Below are positions 46,838 through 52,097 of a stretch of 52,097 bases of DNA, one piece after another. Numbering within the stretch: the first letter of the stretch is position 1; each line of letters opens with the position of its first letter. The notes under the pieces are model-generated. The model did no database searches. It saw only the letters and a list, made by a program, of their open reading frames with translations, and was not told the origin of the DNA. The stretch lies in assembly GCA_016841565.1 (NCBI GenBank), contig JAENYX010000017.1:1-52097 (forward strand), written 5' to 3'. This DNA is from Clostridium thermobutyricum. GTDB lineage: Bacteria > Bacillota > Clostridia > Ch29. A program made the translations under genes and the position numbers.

Positions 46838-47587
46838 CTAATACTTGTATTGAACCGACACCATTGCACTTATCTCCATCTCTCCTGTGGATATTGGCGT
46901 TGCCGCCAGGTCGGCCGATTCTATGGTTTTTGCAAAGCTTACATTATCCCGGACAACTATCGGTCCGCCGCTGCCTACTTCCTGAACGTTGATTGCACCC
47001 TTTAGCGTGACTCCCAACCCCTCGGCAATAGCCTTGGCCTTTCCTGAGGCATTGGCCACCGCCATGTTAAGCGCTTTTGCGTAAAATTCTTCGGTATTGT
47101 CTATACCGAATCTTATGGATGAAATTTTATTGGAGCCCACCGAGGAAACGCCGTCTATTACAGCCCCGGTATTGTCAATATCCCTTACAACAACCTCTAC
47201 CATGTTGTTAACCCTGTATTCGTATATATATGACTTTTTAGTGTTTTCGTCGTACCTCTCAAGGGGATACAGGCTGTAAGTCACCGTCTTGATGTCGTCA
47301 TCCTTGATCCCTAAGGATTTAAGTTTGGAAACCACCTTATCCATAATCCGGGCGTTTTCCTGTTGTGCTTTGTCTGCATTGGAGTTCCTGGTCTCCACCC
47401 CTACCCTTATATATGCTGTGTCGGGCTTTGCCTTTACTATACCTCTGCCGCTTACCGTTATGGTGTTACTCTCGGTCTGCTGGGCGGCCGAAGCATGCTG
47501 CGAAAAAACATCCCCGGTAATATACATCCCAAACGCAAGAACCGTAACCAACAACAAATAGACCACAATCTTTGTTCCTTTGCCCAT
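46838..47587 (-). CDS. SIMPL-domain (DUF541) exported protein
   Basis: 249 aa; the ATG at 47587 has GAGGTG 7 nt upstream (an in-frame GTG is one codon earlier). A membrane/signal helix at about 5-25, then the SIMPL domain: TITVSGRGIVKAKPDTAYIRVGVETRN near residue 40, a long helix (KAQQENARIMDKVVSKLKSLGI), then DIKTVTYSLYPLERYD near 105. Members are secreted or membrane-attached proteins of unclear biochemical role, often tied to envelope stress. It lies 16 bp after the anti-sigma gene as the third gene of the ECF sigma unit. Confidence 0.9.
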   Translation of the reverse strand: MGKGTKIVVYLLLVTVLAFGMYITGDVFSQHASAAQQTESNTITVSGRGIVKAKPDTAYIRVGVETRNSNADKAQQENARIMDKVVSKLKSLGIKDDDIKTVTYSLYPLERYDENTKKSYIYEYRVNNMVEVVVRDIDNTGAVIDGVSSVGSNKISSIRFGIDNTEEFYAKALNMAVANASGKAKAIAEGLGVTLKGAINVQEVGSGGPIVVRDNVSFAKTIESADLAATPISTGEMEISAMVSVQYKY

Positions 47588-47603
47588 CACTCTTCACCTC
47601 GCT

Positions 47604-48896
47604 TTATTGAATCTTCTTCCTTCTCAATCTGGTCCAGCCCAGATAAACAACTCCCAGTAAAATTATCACCGGAAGGGCATAGCCTATACCCACAATAATC
47701 ATTTCTATCATATCCATAAGTCCATTGGTAGTACGGATAAATCCCCTTTTCATCCTGTCCCACAGGCTCCCCATCTTAAGTGTCGACACCTGGGTATCTT
47801 TGGGCTCCACCTCTTTCATAAATATGTTTATGGTGGAATACTGGACAAGATTATCCCATCCCCTCAGCTGGGTACCGTAGCTCTCAATCTCAGTTCTCAC
47901 TCTGTTGAGCTCATTTTCTATTCTTAGTATATCCTCCACCAGTGTCGCCTTCTCCATTATTTCCAGAAGCCTTTCCTGCTGGACCTGCTTGCTCTTCAGC
48001 CGCATATCGGTATCCATATACTGCAGAGTTATGTCATTGCCATAGGTCGACCTGTTGGTAACTTTACCAAGGGACGATATCCTCTCAATACAGCTTCCGA
48101 AATTGGTATTGGGTATCCTTATCACAACATGACCTTCCATATACTCCCTGTCGCCTTCGGCAGTGCCATATTTCCTGACATAACTGTTTGAACTCTCTAT
48201 ATACCCGCCGGTTTCATCCACCATTTTCTGAATGGTATCATACTGCTGGTTAAAATCCTCCACCTCGATTGAGAGCTCGGCGTTTTTGATAATCTTCCTG
48301 CCATCCGATATGGCTATCCGCTTGTCTCCGGTCTCAGGGGGTATTCCCTGGGCAGTAAATACCCTTTCATCAGCCTTCATTTCAGATTCTTTTAATACAA
48401 CGTTTCCATCCCCGTAAACTGCTCCTCCGGAATCGGTACCGCGTCCCTCCTGGGCCATGCTTAGTCTAAATTCTCCGCTTGCCATATCCGTATCATAGCC
48501 TTCTTCTGCAGGGGCTCCCGCTGGCGAAGCCATGTCCTGGGTGCTTTTTGAACTCATGTACAAATTAGGAATAATTCCCTTTGCAGCAACAGCAATTAAA
48601 AGCACCGCCGCCACCGTCACCAGCCCTGGTTTCATCCACTTTTTCCTCGCAATGCCAACTGCCGTTCTCTTTTGGCTTTTTCTCAGACCGCTCACAATCA
48701 TGGGATACAGATGCTCGGGAGGCTCCTTTTCTTCCAGGTTGCGGCAATCCTCCACCATTTCCCGAAGTATTTCCAGTTCTCTCCGGCAATCTTCGCACTC
48801 CTTGATATGCTCCTCCAGCAGCAAGCTCTCATGCTGCATCAGCATCCCATCTATATATAAAGAGAGTTGTTCCCTAAAGTCTTTGCATCCTTCCAT
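47604..48896 (-). CDS. Transmembrane anti-sigma factor: zinc-finger domain plus DUF4349
   Basis: 430 aa. N-terminal anti-sigma zinc finger (HExxxxxEHIKECEDCRREL pattern, residues ~22-42), a membrane helix at ~95-115, an extracellular DUF4349 domain with coiled coil (DMRLKSKQVQQERLLEIMEKATLVEDILRIENELNRVR, in pieces, ~300-345) and a final helix at ~400-420 followed by RLRRKKIQ. The cytoplasmic finger should hold the ECF sigma factor encoded just upstream, and the outer part should sense envelope damage. 16 bp separate it from the sigma gene. Confidence 0.88.
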   Translation of the reverse strand: MEGCKDFREQLSLYIDGMLMQHESLLLEEHIKECEDCRRELEILREMVEDCRNLEEKEPPEHLYPMIVSGLRKSQKRTAVGIARKKWMKPGLVTVAAVLLIAVAAKGIIPNLYMSSKSTQDMASPAGAPAEEGYDTDMASGEFRLSMAQEGRGTDSGGAVYGDGNVVLKESEMKADERVFTAQGIPPETGDKRIAISDGRKIIKNAELSIEVEDFNQQYDTIQKMVDETGGYIESSNSYVRKYGTAEGDREYMEGHVVIRIPNTNFGSCIERISSLGKVTNRSTYGNDITLQYMDTDMRLKSKQVQQERLLEIMEKATLVEDILRIENELNRVRTEIESYGTQLRGWDNLVQYSTINIFMKEVEPKDTQVSTLKMGSLWDRMKRGFIRTTNGLMDMIEMIIVGIGYALPVIILLGVVYLGWTRLRRKKIQ

Positions 48897-48912
48897 TCTT
48901 CAATCCCTCCTC

Positions 48913-49509
48913 TCAACCCATTTTGACGATCTTTTCGGAATTTAGTTCCGACTGCTTTATAAGCTCTTCCTTCAGGCTCTGTCTGGCCCTGTTGATACGG
49001 GATTTTACCGTCCCTATATTCAAGCCCAGTATGTCGGCTATCTCCTGGTAGCTCCTGCCCTGTATATCCCTAAGTATAATTATTGACCTATGCTCTTCTC
49101 CAAGTCTGTTAATGGCTTGCTGCACCTGTTTTCTGGTCTCCTGCCTTTCCACCTGTTCCTCGGGCAAATCCCCGGTATCCATTATCAGCTTGCAGCCACT
49201 GTCTTGAGGATTGTCGTTATGCGCAACAGGGTAAAGCTTTACCTTTTTCCTTTTACGCAGTTCGTCAATGCAGACATTCACGGCAATCCTGTATATCCAG
49301 GTTCCGAAATTCGATTTGTTGTTGAATTTCCGGATGGACTTAAAAGCCTTCAAAAAAGCCTCCTGCGTCATATCACACGCATCTTCCTCGCTGCCCATCA
49401 TCCGGTATCCAAGATTATATATCTGTTTCTGATACATGACCACAAGCTCTTCAAAGGCTGCCAAATCCCCTCCTTTGCTGCGCTCAACCAGCACGAGTTC
49501 TGCAGACAT
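48913..49509 (-). CDS. ECF RNA polymerase sigma factor (SigW-like)
   Basis: 198 aa; the ATG at 49509 has GGGAGG 7 nt upstream, so it is preferred over the upstream start at 49533. Region 2 spans about residues 12-85 (YQKQIYNLGYRMMGSEEDACDMTQEAFLKAFKS, ending FGTWIYRIAVN). Region 4 is EHRSIIILRDIQGRSYQEIADILGLNIGTVKSRINRARQSLKEEL in pieces (~135-180). It directs RNA polymerase to envelope-stress promoters. The next gene is its membrane anti-sigma factor. A GGAAC-N16-CGTC site at 49545-49569 suggests autoregulation. Confidence 0.95.
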   Translation of the reverse strand: MSAELVLVERSKGGDLAAFEELVVMYQKQIYNLGYRMMGSEEDACDMTQEAFLKAFKSIRKFNNKSNFGTWIYRIAVNVCIDELRKRKKVKLYPVAHNDNPQDSGCKLIMDTGDLPEEQVERQETRKQVQQAINRLGEEHRSIIILRDIQGRSYQEIADILGLNIGTVKSRINRARQSLKEELIKQSELNSEKIVKMG

Positions 49510-49544
49510 AGATATTCCTCCCTTCCCACTCATACGTTATTTTT

Positions 49545-49569
49545 GACGAATGCTTCACCATTAAGTTCC
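49545..49569 (-). promoter_or_regulatory. Putative autoregulated ECF-sigma promoter
   Basis: On the minus strand GGAAC (49565-49569) and CGTC (49545-49548) are separated by 16 bp, the classic -35 AAC and -10 CGT pattern of ECF sigma factors such as SigW. The start codon of the sigma gene is about 35 nt downstream. Confidence 0.65.
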
Positions 49570-49674
49570 ACATTATTCTTTTCCTTTCAATAAACAACAG
49601 GAGGCTTGTCTGTGTACCAAATACCGCCTGAATCCTCCCGCATTATACCATACCACCAGTCTCAGACAAACAAC

Positions 49675-49699
49675 AAAAAAGACAGTATATACTACTGTC
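49675..49699 (-). terminator. Intrinsic terminator after the L,D-transpeptidase gene
   Basis: On the minus strand GACAGTA-GTATA-TACTGTC is followed by TTTTTTGTTG. It lies about 30 nt after the stop codon of the L,D-transpeptidase gene and just upstream of the ECF sigma transcription unit. Confidence 0.85.
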
Positions 49700-49729
49700 C
49701 ATATATTCTATATACAATATACAAATCCT

Positions 49730-50836
49730 TTAGGGTAAATTATGAAATAATTCTATATACCCATATTTAGAATAAATCCGATATGAGTAACCTTCGGCTC
49801 CAAGTCCGGCTATGCCTACCCTGCCATTTTTCAAAGGATTTAGCAAACTGATATCAATATCAGGCTTCACTTTGAAATTACCAATATCCGAGGTAAGAAA
49901 TTCCCCTTCCAGCTTGGCAAAATTAATTTCATAATCCAATTGCTCAATACTTTCCCTTGCTTTCAGCCTCCCTCCCAATATGCCTGCCACATCTGCTATG
50001 GAAGCATACAGCCTGCCGTTTGATATTACCGCTGAAACAGGTCTTCCCATAAGACTCCCGGTGGAAGCGCTATCGTTCCATTCAATTGTTATACCGAAAA
50101 ACCCATTAAGCTTATCGCAATTAACGAATATCATTGTCCTGTCGTATATTGTGTCGGATGTAAGAAACTCACCGTTTACCATTACTGCCCAGTTATCAGC
50201 AAAAACCACTTTTCCCCTGCCCAGAGCCTCAAACAGATTCCCCAGCTTCTCCTGAGGTATACTCCCTTCCAGGCCTAACTTCTTAAGTTCCTCCTGTATT
50301 GTGTTCCTGTATTCCTTTTCCCTTGAATATATATCCCGGTATGCCGTTACCGCCCTCTCACCGGAGACCTCAATCAAATTACCGTATATGACCTCCACAG
50401 GCACTCCTATACCAACAATGGAATACAATTCAGATACATCATAGTTATACATTCTAATACAACCCAATGATATGCTTTTCCCTATGCTGGAGGGGTCGTT
50501 ATTACCATGGATTCCATAACCTCTGTAAAACCCAAGCCACCGTATACCCAGCGGATTGGCGGGACCGGGAGGCACCGGATCCTGGCTGTCGGGGTGCCAG
50601 GTTGGGTTGACTGCTCTGTTTATTATACTGTAGCTTCCTGTAGGAGTTACGTCGGTAGGCTTTCCAACAGCAACGGGATATGTCTTCAAGGGCGTATCTC
50701 CGCTGAAAAGTGTAAGGGAGTATCTGGGAATGTCAATCACTATCCTGTATCCGCTTGCAGCCTGCTCCCCCATTACGATATTTACAGGTAAAAACAACAA
50801 AAAAATTAAGACCAACAACACTGCTTTTATTCTCAA
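49730..50836 (-). CDS. Secreted L,D-transpeptidase (YkuD) with copper-amine-oxidase-like domain
   Basis: 368 aa; TTG start with AGGAGGTGAGAG before it. Signal peptide ~1-24. YkuD domain (~28-150): YRIVIDIPRYSLTLFSGDTPLKTYPVAVGK, YGIHGNNDPSSIGKSISLGCIRMYNYDV with the HGxx...SxGCIRM catalytic His/Cys motif. C-terminal part (~205-300) has the VMVNGEFL and AGILGGRLKA repeats of the CuAO-N stalk. It crosslinks peptidoglycan stems by L,D-transpeptidation or attaches proteins outside the membrane. No peptidoglycan-binding domain of another kind is seen. Confidence 0.9.
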   Translation of the reverse strand: MRIKAVLLVLIFLLFLPVNIVMGEQAASGYRIVIDIPRYSLTLFSGDTPLKTYPVAVGKPTDVTPTGSYSIINRAVNPTWHPDSQDPVPPGPANPLGIRWLGFYRGYGIHGNNDPSSIGKSISLGCIRMYNYDVSELYSIVGIGVPVEVIYGNLIEVSGERAVTAYRDIYSREKEYRNTIQEELKKLGLEGSIPQEKLGNLFEALGRGKVVFADNWAVMVNGEFLTSDTIYDRTMIFVNCDKLNGFFGITIEWNDSASTGSLMGRPVSAVISNGRLYASIADVAGILGGRLKARESIEQLDYEINFAKLEGEFLTSDIGNFKVKPDIDISLLNPLKNGRVGIAGLGAEGYSYRIYSKYGYIELFHNLP

Positions 50837-50905
50837 TGCCGGCTCTCACCTCCTTCTGCTGTATAATTGTATTTAAAGAAACTGAAATTATTCCTGAAAA
50901 ATAGA

Positions 50906-50931
50906 TGGTACATGCGTTATTGCATGTACCA
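50906..50931 (-). terminator. Bidirectional hairpin between metal-dependent hydrolase and L,D-transpeptidase genes
   Basis: TGGTACATGC and GCATGTACCA form a ten-pair perfect stem with a six-base loop, followed on the plus strand by ATTTTTT and on the minus strand by TCTATTTTTC. It follows the stop of the minus-strand hydrolase gene by 5 nt. Confidence 0.7.
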
Positions 50932-50936
50932 ATTTT

Positions 50937-51878
50937 TTAAAAAGGTATTCGCTTATCTTTACTGAAAGGATGAAATATACATTCCACCAGCGCACCCTTT
51001 GAGTTGAATTTTGCAGTGGCATGGTGCATAAAGCCATTTCTCAAGCGGTATCTCAGGTCGGTATATACCACTTCAATGGTATCGGTCCTCTTTCTCACCC
51101 CAATATGATAAATGGGGGTAAACTCTTTGAAAAAGCCCGCCGCCCGATTCTCCATGAATTTTTCCTTCTCTTTCTTCTGCAGAAGACGGCGTCTTTCTAT
51201 AACCATAATATCTCTCCGCAGCAAATGAACTCTTCCTACCGTAACATGTTTAGGGGCAATTATGATAAAGTCCCATTCAAAGAACCCCAACAGCGCAGGG
51301 AGTACTTTTATGTTTTTCTGCTCAATCCGTCCCTTGAAGAAAGCCCATATCCTCCGCCTGGCCAGCTTTCGCATGATGCCAAGAGCTGTTATATACAGTC
51401 CGGATACTGCCATGATACCCATTTTTACCCCAATAGATCCTTTACCGCTAAACAGCATGGCAATACCCGCCATTACGATAAATATGTCAAAAATCTTGAG
51501 CAGACTTAGCGAATATTTTTTTCTGCTGAAGGGCCATAAAAGCTGGGCTCCATAGGAGTTTAAAAAATCAAGGATAACATGTATAAAACCTCCGGCAAAG
51601 GTCCATGCAAGCACCGTCGGCAGACTGCTTCCCCGATATAAAAGTGCAATAAGCCCGGTTATACAAACGCTCAGCAGTAAAACTCCTGCAATAGAGTGGC
51701 TGCTACCCCTGTGATGTTTCAAATAGTAGTAATCGTTCCGCACCTTTGCGATAATATCAATATCCGGAGCCAGCGAGCCTGCCACGCATCCTATTAAAGC
51801 AGGCTGGGACAACGAAATTTTCCCTCCCGATAATGCAAATATCCCGGCACCTACAACTGCATGGGTAATCGGATCCAT
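50937..51878 (-). CDS. Membrane-bound metal-dependent hydrolase (YdjM/YfhO-like)
   Basis: 313 aa. N-terminal DPITHAVVGAGIFALSG and GCVAGSLAPDIDII near residue 35 with RGSSHSIAGV near 58: the His/Asp motif of the YdjM (DUF457) family. Five membrane helices follow in the first ~170 residues (for example 60-80, 88-105, 130-150). The ~140-residue C-terminal part is cytoplasmic and basic. Family members are considered metal-dependent hydrolases of lipid or phosphate substrates, but the activity is not well defined. It begins at 51878 with a GGGGG-type site and is a single gene. Confidence 0.85.
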   Translation of the reverse strand: MDPITHAVVGAGIFALSGGKISLSQPALIGCVAGSLAPDIDIIAKVRNDYYYLKHHRGSSHSIAGVLLLSVCITGLIALLYRGSSLPTVLAWTFAGGFIHVILDFLNSYGAQLLWPFSRKKYSLSLLKIFDIFIVMAGIAMLFSGKGSIGVKMGIMAVSGLYITALGIMRKLARRRIWAFFKGRIEQKNIKVLPALLGFFEWDFIIIAPKHVTVGRVHLLRRDIMVIERRRLLQKKEKEKFMENRAAGFFKEFTPIYHIGVRKRTDTIEVVYTDLRYRLRNGFMHHATAKFNSKGALVECIFHPFSKDKRIPF

Positions 51879-52004
51879 CAGCGTCCCCCTCGATGTATTC
51901 TAAGAATTCCCGCACATGGCCGTTGAAAGCCTGCTTGTTTTCGGCTATGGTTTACATAATATTTTATCACACTATGGAACTTTGTGCTGTTGCAATTTTT
52001 GCTA

Positions 52005-52033
52005 TTGCATGATGAAGTCTAATATGCTAATAT
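52005..52033 (+). promoter_or_regulatory. Sigma-A promoter for tRNA-Leu(CAA)
   Basis: TTGCAT (52005-52010), 17-bp spacer, TAATAT (52028-52033). The tRNA begins 20 nt after the -10 element, as expected. Confidence 0.7.
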
Positions 52034-52052
52034 ATATTTTGCACCCGAATTT

Positions 52053-52097
52053 GCCGAAGTGGTGGAATTGGCAGACGCGCTGGACTCAAAATCCAGT
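52053..52097 (+). tRNA. tRNA-Leu (anticodon CAA), 5' part cut by window edge
   Basis: Visible are acceptor strand GCCGAAG, a D-arm GTGGAATTGGCAGAC typical of Leu, and the anticodon arm CTGGA-CTCAAAA-TCCAG with anticodon CAA. The 3' half lies beyond the window. Confidence 0.9.

Noticed and set aside
1..52097. CRISPR array, prophage or integrative element
   Set aside because: No regularly spaced repeats, integrase, transposase or phage genes were seen on either strand.

Overview
The window looks like a chromosomal segment of an anaerobic, probably spore-forming member of the Clostridia. The grounds are electron-bifurcating [FeFe] hydrogenase genes, Shine-Dalgarno sites with frequent TTG/GTG starts, a YjcZ-like small protein, S-layer-homology and copper-amine-oxidase-type stalk domains, and a clostridial-style histidine degradation operon. 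Nearly all genes lie on the minus strand, so the main transcription units read from high to low coordinates. No rRNA, CRISPR array, transposase or prophage gene was seen.

Positions 1-9,800 (energy metabolism). Two tandem modules each carry hydC, a small 2Fe-2S protein gene and hydB. The upstream module (9493 to 3829) adds hydA, a TM1266-type regulator and an ECF transporter S component. The downstream module (3286 to beyond 1) runs into a cut-off gene whose N-terminus resembles the 2Fe-2S region of a formate dehydrogenase alpha subunit. From 12 nt before hydC to about codon 458 of hydB the modules appear identical over 2375 bp, after which hydB diverges sharply. This points to recent gene conversion or duplication. 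A consensus promoter, a molybdenum/tungsten-cofactor (Moco/Tuco) riboswitch and a terminator hairpin precede the set.

Positions 9,900-23,520 (molybdoenzyme cluster). A second Moco/Tuco-type riboswitch with its own terminator precedes a run of twelve minus-strand genes: a C_GCAxxG_C_C protein, a one-chain molybdopterin aldehyde oxidoreductase, a flavin/Fe-S oxidoreductase, a small zinc-ribbon-like protein, a radical SAM protein, a methyltransferase, an AMP-dependent ligase, a PpnP-type phosphorylase, a MobA-like NTP transferase, an HD protein, XdhC and an NTPase-methyltransferase fusion. It resembles the poorly understood genes around the Desulfovibrio aldehyde oxidoreductase (DVU_155x families). 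The riboswitch ties the set to the pterin cofactor, which makes it the best candidate here for an undescribed pathway.

Positions 23,700-28,350 hold a probable redox/hydrogen-sensing operon: a SPOR protein, two DRTGG proteins, two GHKL ATPases, a degenerate hydrogenase-like Fe-S protein and a PHP phosphoesterase. Positions 28,500-33,340 hold a small YjcZ-like ORF, the hutU-ftcD-fchA histidine degradation genes, a DUF421 protein and tRNA-Leu(GAG). Positions 33,400-40,250 hold a peptide-binding lipoprotein, nicotinate phosphoribosyltransferase, a lytic transglycosylase, coaE and polA. Positions 40,460-44,670 encode three secreted or cell-envelope proteins. Positions 44,700-46,705 hold relics of PAS-domain regulators beside an intact AraC-type regulator. 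Positions 46,838-49,570 form an ECF sigma/anti-sigma/SIMPL operon with an apparent autoregulated promoter. The window ends with an L,D-transpeptidase, a membrane metal-dependent hydrolase and the start of tRNA-Leu(CAA).
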